A stretch of 40,073 nt of DNA from Campylobacteraceae bacterium (lineage in GTDB: Bacteria > Campylobacterota > Campylobacteria > Campylobacterales > JALSKU01). Under the pieces are notes generated by a model that saw nothing but the letters and a program-made list of their open reading frames with translations, searched no databases and was not told the origin of the DNA. The stretch lies in the NCBI GenBank assembly GCA_026993075.1, contig JALWUQ010000073.1:1-40073 (forward strand), given 5' to 3'. Shown one piece after another: positions 19,240-28,000 of the stretch. Position numbers and translations under genes: made by a program. Within the stretch, counting starts at the first letter, position 1, and every line of letters starts with the position of its first letter.

Positions 19240-22200
19240 TTAATCCCCCTCATCTGGATTTAATGGAGTTTTAGTCAAATCTTTTGGTCTTATCATCCAA
19301 AATTCTCTAACTTCATGTCTGTAATTGTCTAATATGTATTTTGCTTTATTGCTGCTTGTCTCGTTTATATAATCTCTAAGTAATTTTTTTAAAAAATGTT
19401 TAGCTTCATCTGTTTCATCACTGTCAATTCTTCTTGCAACAACAAGCTCTTGATTTAATCTGTCAATAAAACCCCTGTCTTTATCATATACGAAAGCTAC
19501 ACCACCAGTCATTCCTGCTGCAAAATTAATTCCAGTATTGCCAAGTACAACAGATACTCCGCCTGTCATATACTCACAGGCATGATCTCCAACCCCTTCA
19601 ACTACTGCAGTAGCTCCAGAATTTCTAACACAAAATCTTTCACCCACATTTCCAACTGCATAAAATTTACCACCTGTGGCACCATAAAGACAAGCATTTC
19701 CGGCACTTGAAAAACTATCTCCTTGATTTTTTGGAGTTATTATGATCTTGCCCCCATTCATACCTTTGCCAACATAATCATTACCGTTGCCATCAAGCTT
19801 TAATGTTATTCCTTTTACTAAAAATGCTCCAAAACTCTGTCCGGGAGTTCCTTTTAGTTTAAATATCATAGCATTTTCAGGTAAGCCGGAATTTCCATAA
19901 AATTTTGCAATTTCTCCACTTATCAGCACTCCAAAACTTCTATTTATATTACAAATTTCCTTTTTAATCACTATATGATTGTCTGGATTTTGTATAGTTG
20001 GATATACTTCTTTTAATATCTCTTTTTCAAAAATATTCTTGTCTATAGGATTATTTCTTTCTTTTTGACAAGTATCAACCCCGCCAATTCTTTTTAAAAT
20101 ATTGCTAAAGTCAAATTTTTTAGCTTTTTTGTCTTCTACAACTCGTAAAAGATCGCTTCTTCCAACAATTTCTTCTATCGAAGAGTATCCAATGCTTGCA
20201 AGTATTTCTCTTGTATCTTCAGCTAAGAGTGTAAAATAATTGATAAGTTTTTGTACATTTCCTACAAAATGCTCTCTTAGCGTTTCATCTTGAGTAGCTA
20301 TACCTGTGCTACATTTATTTAAATGGCAGATTCTAAGTATTTTACAGCCTAAAACCGCCAATGCTCCAGTCCCAAAAGCATAACTTTCAGCTCCAATCAT
20401 AGCAGCTTTTATTATATCAAGTCCTGTTCTTAAACCTCCATCAGTCTCAAGTCTTACAAACTCTCTTAAATGATTTGCTTTCAAAGTATTGTGTGTATCG
20501 CTTAAGCCTATCTCCCAAGGATCTCCGGCAAACTTTATAGAAGTTAAAGGTGCAGCTCCTGTTCCGCCATCTGCACCACTTATGATAATTTTATCAGCAT
20601 AGCATTTAGCAACTCCTGCTGCAATAGTGCCTACATGGGAAGATGAGACAAGTTTAACAGAAATCATAGCATCAGGGTTTATTTGCTTGAGATCAAATAT
20701 TAATTGTGCCAAATCTTCAATAGAATAAATATCATGATGAGGAGGCGGAGAGATGAGAGTCACTCCCGGCATCGTATATCTCAAACTTGCTATAAAAGGG
20801 CTTACTTTATGACCTGGAAGCTGACCACCTTCGCCCGGTTTTGCCCCTTGTGCTAACTTTATCTGAATCTCTTGTGCGCTTCTTAGATACTCGGGAGTAA
20901 CACCAAATCTACCGGAAGCTATCTGTTTTATTTTTGATCTTTGAGGACTTTTGAGCCTTTTTGTTGCTTCTCCACCTTCACCTGAGTTTGACTTTCCTCC
21001 TATCGTATTCATAGCTTCAGCCAAGGCTTCATGTGCCTCTGGAGAAATTGAGCCTAAACTCATAGCTGCAGTAGAAAATCTTTTAAATATTTCCTCTTTT
21101 GGCTCCACATCTTTTAAATCTATAGGATCTTTATCACTATTTAACTCAAAAAAGTCTCTTATTCTTTTTAAGTTATTTTTATTTGATAATTTACTTAACA
21201 TTCTAAAATCTTCAGCTTTTCCAGACTGTGCCACTTTATGTATGGCAAATATAACATCAGGAGAAAAACCATGAAACTCCTCGCCTCGCAAATATTTATA
21301 AAATCCGCCAAGTTTTATAGGAAACACTTGATTTCTTTCATTTTGAGTATAAACTTCTTTATGAACTTTATTTAGTCTTTGTTCTATATCTTCATAACCA
21401 AGTCCCGGTATTATACAAGATGAGTACGAAAAACAATCCTGAGCTATATTTTTAGATAAACCTATTATATCCATCAAAGCTGAATTTCTATATGATGCTA
21501 TGGTAGATATACCCATTTTGGATATTATTTTAAAAAGTCCTAAGTTTAGAGCATTTAGTACATTTTTAAATCTAATCTTTGTCTCATAGGAAGATAATTT
21601 CTTATTTTTACATACTTCCAATACAGTGGCAAAAAGCAGGTAAGGATATATTGCACTCGCACCATAAGTTATCAATGATGCCATAGAGTGTGAGTCATAA
21701 GGCTCAGAAGTTATACAGACAATGGAGACCAAATGTCTGATTCCTTCTTCTAGAAGCACTTGATTTACCCTTCCTACAGCCATAGCCATCGGAATAGCTT
21801 TTAACTTGCTGTCCATCCCTTTATCACTCAAAACAACAACTCTTATCCTATCCATTTTAACAGCATCCACCACATCATAAGCAAGATCATTTAAACTGCC
21901 TTTTAAATTTTCTTCAAAAAGCGTGGAAAAAGTTTTATTTTTATAAAATCTATCATATCTTGGCTTATTAGGATTGCCAAAAGATAATAACACATCTATC
22001 TTTTCTTTCATAAGTATAGGCGTTATAACTTTCAATCTTTTGGCATGAGTTATATCCTCATCAAGTATATTTCTTATCTCTCCAAAACCGGTATTTAGAC
22101 TCATAACGATTCTTTCTCTGATTGGATCAATGGGAGGATTTGTTACTTGGGCAAATTTTTGTTTAAAAAAGTCGCTAAAACATCTTTGCTTATCGCTAAA

Positions 22201-23667
22201 TGCGGCAAGAGGTGTATCATCACCCATGGAGCCAGTGTTTTCTTTACCTTCTTCCATCATAGGTATTATAACCATATCTTTTGCTTCATAAGTTATATTG
22301 GCCATCTTTTGCATTGGAATAATATTATTCATTTCATAATCACTAAGATCAGTAAAAGGCAGATCAACAAATTCCTGCAAATAAACCATATTGTGATTTA
22401 GCCATTTGCCATAAGGATTCAATTCTTTTAAATAATTATTAATATCATCATTTTTAAGAATTTTTCCATATTTAAGATCAACTCCTATCATTTCACCACT
22501 TTTTAATTTACCTCTTTCTATCACATTATTTTCATCAATATCCAATATGCCATATTCGCTCGAAATTATTATTCTTTTATCTTTTGTTATTATATATTTT
22601 GCAGGTCTCAAACCATTTCTATCCAAAATACATCCTATATGCCTTCCATCAGTCAAGCTCACAGCAGCAGGTCCGTCCCAAGCTTCAAAACAAGTACTCA
22701 TATACTCATAAAAAGCTCTTAGATTTGAATCCATATGTGGTGCATTTTGCCAGGCTGAGGGTATTAAAACTCTTGCAGCTTTAAAAAAATCAATACCATT
22801 TGCCAAAAGAAATTCAAGCATATTATCCAAGCTAGCACTGTCGCTTACATTGTTATAAGTTATTGGAAGTATTTTCTTCATCTCTTTGTCTGTAAAAACT
22901 GAGCTTTTCATATATTCACTTTTTGCATATAAATTGAATCTATTTGCAGAAATGGAGTTGATTTCTCCATTGTGAGCGATACTTCTAAAAGGTTGTGCAA
23001 GTTTCCACTGTGGCAAAGTATTAGTCGAAAATCTTTGATGAAAAAGTGCAAATGAAGTTTTAAAATCCTTGCAACTTAAATCAGAATAAAACTGTTTTAT
23101 ATGAGTCGGCATAACCAACCCTTTATAAGATATGGATTTATCCGAAAATGAACAGATATAAAATTCTTCATACTCTTGCATTCTTTTTTCTATCTCTCGT
23201 CTTGCTATATACATAGAGAGTGCAAATCTTCTCGTTGCAGAAATAGAGTTTGGTTTTACAAATATTTGAACAATTTCTGGTAATGATTTGAGTGCAAATT
23301 CGCCTAAAGCTTTCGTATCAATTGGTACTTTTCTGTAAAAAAGTACTTTTAAATCATTTGCTGCAAGTATATCATTTATGATGGTTTTTTGTTTTTCTTC
23401 TTGCATAAAGACCATAGCTACTGCAAATTGTTTTGGTAAGTCTATACCGTTTTGCATAGCAACTTTTCTCATAAAACTTTTTGGCATACCAAATAAAAGT
23501 CCACTACCATCACCACTTTTACCATCAGCCGCAACGGCACCTCTGTGCATCATTTTTTCCAATGCTCTTATCGCATCTTCTACATTTGTATGTGTTGCTT
23601 TATTGTCAATATTGGCTAAAAGACCAAAACCACAATTATCTTTAAAATAATTTTTATATTCATTCAT
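19240..23667 (-). CDS. gltB: Glutamate synthase large subunit
   Basis: N-terminal CGFGLLAN glutaminase nucleophile Cys, central FMN region (GEGGEATKRL...GAKPGEGGQLPGHKV), Fe-S CKILRICHLNKCSTGIATQ, C-terminal GXGXG repeats. Confidence 0.98.
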   Translation of the reverse strand: MNEYKNYFKDNCGFGLLANIDNKATHTNVEDAIRALEKMMHRGAVAADGKSGDGSGLLFGMPKSFMRKVAMQNGIDLPKQFAVAMVFMQEEKQKTIINDILAANDLKVLFYRKVPIDTKALGEFALKSLPEIVQIFVKPNSISATRRFALSMYIARREIEKRMQEYEEFYICSFSDKSISYKGLVMPTHIKQFYSDLSCKDFKTSFALFHQRFSTNTLPQWKLAQPFRSIAHNGEINSISANRFNLYAKSEYMKSSVFTDKEMKKILPITYNNVSDSASLDNMLEFLLANGIDFFKAARVLIPSAWQNAPHMDSNLRAFYEYMSTCFEAWDGPAAVSLTDGRHIGCILDRNGLRPAKYIITKDKRIIISSEYGILDIDENNVIERGKLKSGEMIGVDLKYGKILKNDDINNYLKELNPYGKWLNHNMVYLQEFVDLPFTDLSDYEMNNIIPMQKMANITYEAKDMVIIPMMEEGKENTGSMGDDTPLAAFSDKQRCFSDFFKQKFAQVTNPPIDPIRERIVMSLNTGFGEIRNILDEDITHAKRLKVITPILMKEKIDVLLSFGNPNKPRYDRFYKNKTFSTLFEENLKGSLNDLAYDVVDAVKMDRIRVVVLSDKGMDSKLKAIPMAMAVGRVNQVLLEEGIRHLVSIVCITSEPYDSHSMASLITYGASAIYPYLLFATVLEVCKNKKLSSYETKIRFKNVLNALNLGLFKIISKMGISTIASYRNSALMDIIGLSKNIAQDCFSYSSCIIPGLGYEDIEQRLNKVHKEVYTQNERNQVFPIKLGGFYKYLRGEEFHGFSPDVIFAIHKVAQSGKAEDFRMLSKLSNKNNLKRIRDFFELNSDKDPIDLKDVEPKEEIFKRFSTAAMSLGSISPEAHEALAEAMNTIGGKSNSGEGGEATKRLKSPQRSKIKQIASGRFGVTPEYLRSAQEIQIKLAQGAKPGEGGQLPGHKVSPFIASLRYTMPGVTLISPPPHHDIYSIEDLAQLIFDLKQINPDAMISVKLVSSSHVGTIAAGVAKCYADKIIISGADGGTGAAPLTSIKFAGDPWEIGLSDTHNTLKANHLREFVRLETDGGLRTGLDIIKAAMIGAESYAFGTGALAVLGCKILRICHLNKCSTGIATQDETLREHFVGNVQKLINYFTLLAEDTREILASIGYSSIEEIVGRSDLLRVVEDKKAKKFDFSNILKRIGGVDTCQKERNNPIDKNIFEKEILKEVYPTIQNPDNHIVIKKEICNINRSFGVLISGEIAKFYGNSGLPENAMIFKLKGTPGQSFGAFLVKGITLKLDGNGNDYVGKGMNGGKIIITPKNQGDSFSSAGNACLYGATGGKFYAVGNVGERFCVRNSGATAVVEGVGDHACEYMTGGVSVVLGNTGINFAAGMTGGVAFVYDKDRGFIDRLNQELVVARRIDSDETDEAKHFLKKLLRDYINETSSNKAKYILDNYRHEVREFWMIRPKDLTKTPLNPDEGD

Positions 23668-23778
23668 AGGCAACCCTTATATTGAAAAATTACACTCGTA
23701 ATATACGAAAATTTTTTGATTATACTTAATATTTGATAAATATTTGATAAAACTGTCTTTTTTAGCTACAATAAGCCT

Positions 23779-24396
23779 ATGCAAGGATATATTATAAATA
23801 CAATAAAAGTAAAAGATGAAGATTTACTAGTAACTGTTTTAAATAAAATAAAAGTTAAAACTTTATATAGATTTTATGGAGCGAGACATTCAAATATTCA
23901 CATGGGATACAAGATAGACTATGAAGCACATCCAACAAATAAAGAAGGTTTTTTTCAGTTAAGAGGTGTATCACATCTTCCTAATAAATGGATGTTTCAA
24001 AGAGAAAAGTTTTATGTTTGGCAACAATTTTTAAAACTTTTGTATAAACACTTAAGGGATGTTAACGAGATAGATAAATTTTATTACAATCTTTTAGACA
24101 ATATGTCAATATATCTTGAAAAGGAAGATCCAAAAAGAGTTGCCGTTGAATCTTATGTAAAACTTTTGGAATTTGAGGGTAGGATTTATAAAAGTTTCAA
24201 CTGTTTTATATGTGGTCAAAAAATTGATAAAAATATAGTTATAGTCAGAGGATATTTACCTGCTTGCCAAGGGTGTATTAAAAAAAAAGGATTCAAAACA
24301 AAATTTATAGTGCACCTTTTTAAAGAAAAAAATACCATACTTCTCAGTCAGGATGAAATAAATGAATTATATGATATTATGCTTGAAGGATTTTAA
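23779..24396 (+). CDS. recO: DNA repair protein RecO (short, divergent)
   Basis: 205 aa; N-terminal MQGYIINTIKVKDEDLLVTVL OB-like start, HLPNKWMFQREKFYVWQQFLKLLYKHLRD, C-terminal CFICGQ...CQGC. Confidence 0.78.
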   Translation: MQGYIINTIKVKDEDLLVTVLNKIKVKTLYRFYGARHSNIHMGYKIDYEAHPTNKEGFFQLRGVSHLPNKWMFQREKFYVWQQFLKLLYKHLRDVNEIDKFYYNLLDNMSIYLEKEDPKRVAVESYVKLLEFEGRIYKSFNCFICGQKIDKNIVIVRGYLPACQGCIKKKGFKTKFIVHLFKEKNTILLSQDEINELYDIMLEGF

Positions 24397-24410
24397 ATTC
24401 AAGCATAATA
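24376..24410. repeat. Hairpin between convergent genes, overlapping the recO stop codon
   Basis: 24376-24387 ATTATGCTTGAA pairs with 24398-24409 TTCAAGCATAAT around a 10-nt loop; one extra T-A pair at 24375/24410. Confidence 0.75.
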
Positions 24411-24432
24411 AAAAACCATATAATACAAAATT

Positions 24433-24888
24433 TTATCTAACAGTTGTTTTTATAAAACCTTTTCCATTGCTTGCCCAATTTCTTATCGCCATAACCTCTT
24501 TTTTGCTAAGTCTTGCATTTTTGTGAAGTAAAACATATTGAGGTAACGGCATAGGTCCTGCTACAGTTCTATATATTTCTTTTTTTAACTTTTCTTTTTG
24601 TGATTTTGTATATGAATTCCAAATATTAAAATTTAATGCTTTTCTTCCTTCTACAACATCATCTATTATACTCCAAGAAGCTGGAGCAACATGACTCCAC
24701 CAAGGCCATTTTGTCTCAAAAGAGTGGCAGTCATAACAAGAAGTTTTCATAATTTTTACAATTTTTTCAGGAGCTTTTATTTCAAGCTTTTTATTGATTG
24801 GAGGATTGGATTTACCTTTATAAGGAATAATTTGAAATACAATAAAAACCAATGCAAAAATTGCCAAAACTCTTAAAAAAACACTCAT
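24433..24888 (-). CDS. Haem-binding domain protein (c-type CxxCH)
   Basis: N-terminal TM, CYDCHSFETKWPWWSHVAPASWSIIDDVVEGRKALNFNIW, typical of the haem-binding domain family. Confidence 0.88.
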   Translation of the reverse strand: MSVFLRVLAIFALVFIVFQIIPYKGKSNPPINKKLEIKAPEKIVKIMKTSCYDCHSFETKWPWWSHVAPASWSIIDDVVEGRKALNFNIWNSYTKSQKEKLKKEIYRTVAGPMPLPQYVLLHKNARLSKKEVMAIRNWASNGKGFIKTTVR

Positions 24889-24890
24889 AC

Positions 24891-25472
24891 CTATTCTCCT
24901 ATTTTTATTATTTGATTACTACACCACTTAGCCAAATACTCATCATGAGTTATTATCAAGATACCAACATATTTTAAATATTTTATCAAGAGCTTCATTG
25001 TATCAAGTTGCACTATATTATCTAATGCACTTGTCGGTTCATCTGCTAAAATTATATCACTTTTCATTAAAAGTACCCTTAAAATACTACATCTTTGTAA
25101 CTGACCACCACTTAACTCATAAGGGAGTTTATTTAACAAATCTCTTTGCAAGCTAAGCTCATCTATGTACATTTCTATATCCTCAATATTACAGACATCT
25201 TTTATTTGACTTAAAATCGTATATGAAGGATGAAAAGAAGAATAAGGATCTTGGAAAATTTGAGAAAGCCTTAAACACTTAATATAACCTTTTATAGGTT
25301 TAAGTTCACCTCTGATTAGAGAAAAAAGAGTTGTCTTGCCTACTCCACTTTTCCCAACAACAGATATAATCTCACCTTTTTTTAATTTTAGATTAAAATC
25401 TTTAAAAAGAAATTTATTTTTATTATAACCAAAATATAGATTATTTATTTCTAAAACAATATCACTATTCAT
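24891..25472 (-). CDS. ABC transporter ATP-binding protein (orphan)
   Basis: Walker A GKSGVGKTT, Q-loop LSQIFQDPYSSFHP, signature LSGGQLQR, Walker B IILADEPTSALD, H-loop ITHD; no adjacent permease. Confidence 0.92.
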   Translation of the reverse strand: MNSDIVLEINNLYFGYNKNKFLFKDFNLKLKKGEIISVVGKSGVGKTTLFSLIRGELKPIKGYIKCLRLSQIFQDPYSSFHPSYTILSQIKDVCNIEDIEMYIDELSLQRDLLNKLPYELSGGQLQRCSILRVLLMKSDIILADEPTSALDNIVQLDTMKLLIKYLKYVGILIITHDEYLAKWCSNQIIKIGE

Positions 25473-26704
25473 TCTCTAATTTGGCCGTTTCCATATATTT
25501 TATATTTATAGGTTGTTAAATCATTTATCCCCATAGGACCGCGAGCATGAAGTTTACTCGTACTTATACCAACTTCAGCACCAAACCCAAATTCACTTCC
25601 ATCTGTAAATCTCGTACTTGCATTGACATAAACACAAGACGAGTCAACCCTATTCAAAAACTCTTCAGCAGCACCAATATCTTCAGTAATGATTGATTCA
25701 GAATGGCTTGAGCCATATTTTTGGATATGTAAAATAGCTTCATCAAGATCTTCTACAGTTTTAATAGACAATATATTTGATAGATATTCTGTTTCAAAGT
25801 CATCTTGCGTGGCTTTTTTTATATCTATAATCGACAGCGTATCCTCACAACCTCTTAAGTCTGTATTTTTTTTATCAAATTCTTCTTTTAAAATTGGTAA
25901 TATTTCATAAGCAATCTTTCTATCCACCAAAAGTGTCTCCATTGTGTTACAAACTCCGGTTTTCTGTGTTTTTGCATTGATTGCGATACTTACAGCCTTT
26001 TTAAAATCTGCATTTTTGTGTATATAAGTATGGCAAAGCCCCTTATCATGTTTTATCACGGGTACTGTAGCATTTTCTGATATATGTCTTATAAGTGCTT
26101 CTCCACCTCTTGGTATGATAAGATCAATATATTTATCCATCTTGATAAGCTTGGAAACACCATCTCTTGAATAATCAGGTAGCAGCATAATAGCTTCTTT
26201 GGGAATACCATTTTCTTTCAAGACTTGTTCTAATATATTTGCAATAGCAATATTACTAAATTTTGCTTCTTTGCCTCCTTTTAAAATACATCCATTTCCA
26301 CTTTTGAAACAGAGTGCAGCAGTATCGCTCGTCACATTGGGTCTGCTTTCGTAAATGATACCTATAACTCCTATCGGGATACTAACTTTTTCAATTCTCA
26401 AATTATCTTTATTGACCCATCCATCAAGAATTCTTCCAACCGGTTCTTGCAGACTTGCTATCTCCCTTATACTTTTAGCCATAGAAGCGACTATATCATT
26501 ATTTATAAAAAGTCTTTCCAATAAAGATTCCATAAGCCCATTTTCTTTAGCTATTGTCATATCTTTAGTATTTGCTTCTATTATATTTTTACTATACTTT
26601 TCAAGTTTATCAGCCATTTGAAGAAGTATCGTATTTTTCTTTTTTGGTGATAATATAGCCACTGCTTTACTGGCTTCTTTAGCTTTTTTTAAAATTTCTT
26701 CCAT
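25469..26704 (-). CDS. proA: Gamma-glutamyl phosphate reductase
   Basis: VSIPIGVIGIIYESRPNVTSDTAALCFKSGN, LIIPRGGEALI, KTGVCNTMETLLV, FTDGSEFGFGAEVGISTSKLHARGPMG. Confidence 0.97.
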   Translation of the reverse strand: MEEILKKAKEASKAVAILSPKKKNTILLQMADKLEKYSKNIIEANTKDMTIAKENGLMESLLERLFINNDIVASMAKSIREIASLQEPVGRILDGWVNKDNLRIEKVSIPIGVIGIIYESRPNVTSDTAALCFKSGNGCILKGGKEAKFSNIAIANILEQVLKENGIPKEAIMLLPDYSRDGVSKLIKMDKYIDLIIPRGGEALIRHISENATVPVIKHDKGLCHTYIHKNADFKKAVSIAINAKTQKTGVCNTMETLLVDRKIAYEILPILKEEFDKKNTDLRGCEDTLSIIDIKKATQDDFETEYLSNILSIKTVEDLDEAILHIQKYGSSHSESIITEDIGAAEEFLNRVDSSCVYVNASTRFTDGSEFGFGAEVGISTSKLHARGPMGINDLTTYKYKIYGNGQIRE

Positions 26705-26738
26705 ATTATTCCTTTATGAGACAACTAAAGTGGTCTCT

Positions 26739-27950
26739 TTATTCTGCGACAGGCTCAATTTTTCCATAAAGTTGCTTATTATGATAAAGTGACAGCTCAT
26801 CATCTACTATATATTTATAATTATCATCAAATAATAAAAGATTTGCCTCATTTCCAACTTTTATTTCACCACAATTATCCAAAGAAAGTATTTTTGCCGG
26901 ATTTGTACTTACAAGTTTTATAAAATCACTAAAAGATATAATTTTATTTCTAACCAAATAAGTATATCCTAATTTGAGTGTCAGGCTAAGAGCATTTGTG
27001 CCGTCTCTCGCATCTTCAAAAGCTACATCTTTATATATATATGACTTTGGAGAATGAGATGAAGTCAGCACATCTATCTCATGATTTTGGAGCTGAAGAA
27101 GCATTTTTTTTCTCTCATGTTCACTTCTTAAAGGTGACATAAGTTTTGCTTTGGTATTAAAATCGTCACATTCCGTCTCGTTCAATAAAAGATTATGTAT
27201 TGGAACTTCTGTAAAAACTTTTTTATTATCCTTTTTCACCGCTTTTAGAATCTGTATTGATTTTGAAGTTGAAATACCTTGAAATAAAATACAAATATCA
27301 AAAAAAGTTGCCAACTCCACTATTTTAGAAACTTCACTTATCTCTGCTATTTTGGATATTCCGGGAAGTCCAAGCTTAAAAGATATATCACCATCATTTA
27401 TGACGCCTTGATTTTTTATACTTTTATCTTCACAAAAGCAAAATAAAGGTTTTGATTTCATATTTGCATACTGCATGACTCTGACCAATAAATTACCATC
27501 GATATCAGATCTAGAATATAAAATTTTTGCTCCGTTTTTTAAAAATGTTGCAATATTATTCAATTTATTTTCATTATTAACAGAATTTGAAGATAGTATT
27601 ATTTTAGTGTAATTTGATGTATTTAGCATTTTTGAATTTAGCAGTTCCAAATGTGTTGCATTTTCAATTCTTGGAAAAAAATCATCAATCAAAACAAATC
27701 TACTTACTCCGCCGCTATTTGCTTGAAAAAGCAAATCATTAATATTTTTTTGGTTTAAAGTATCATCAAGTAATCTGACATTTGTATCAATCAATTTTGG
27801 CAAAAGGTATCTTTTTTTTGCATCATATATTTTTTCATTTGACTTTAGTATGATATTATCATCAATTTTGGCTATTACACCATTATCAACTCTTAAATCA
27901 CCAAAAAAGATACTATCTTTTAATACTATATGAGCATTTTTGATAAGCAT
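26739..27950 (-). CDS. Dihydroorotase-like protein, probably catalytically degenerate
   Basis: Amidohydrolase fold signature (MLIKNAHIVLKDS..., EVPIHNLLLNETECDDFNTKAKLMSPLRSEHERKKML, DGTNALSLTLKL, NPAKILSLDNCGEIKVGNEANLLLFD), but HxH replaced by NVR in LIDTNVRLLDD and TDHAP replaced by SSHSP. Confidence 0.85.
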   Translation of the reverse strand: MLIKNAHIVLKDSIFFGDLRVDNGVIAKIDDNIILKSNEKIYDAKKRYLLPKLIDTNVRLLDDTLNQKNINDLLFQANSGGVSRFVLIDDFFPRIENATHLELLNSKMLNTSNYTKIILSSNSVNNENKLNNIATFLKNGAKILYSRSDIDGNLLVRVMQYANMKSKPLFCFCEDKSIKNQGVINDGDISFKLGLPGISKIAEISEVSKIVELATFFDICILFQGISTSKSIQILKAVKKDNKKVFTEVPIHNLLLNETECDDFNTKAKLMSPLRSEHERKKMLLQLQNHEIDVLTSSHSPKSYIYKDVAFEDARDGTNALSLTLKLGYTYLVRNKIISFSDFIKLVSTNPAKILSLDNCGEIKVGNEANLLLFDDNYKYIVDDELSLYHNKQLYGKIEPVAE

Positions 27951-28000
27951 TTTTCAAATCCTCTTAAAAAATTAAGATATATTAGCACATATTTGCTTAT

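Noticed and set aside
27962-27977. TCTTAA-AAAA-TTAAGA stem between the dihydroorotase-like gene and dsbD
   Set aside because: Only a 6-bp AT-dominated stem; too weak to call.
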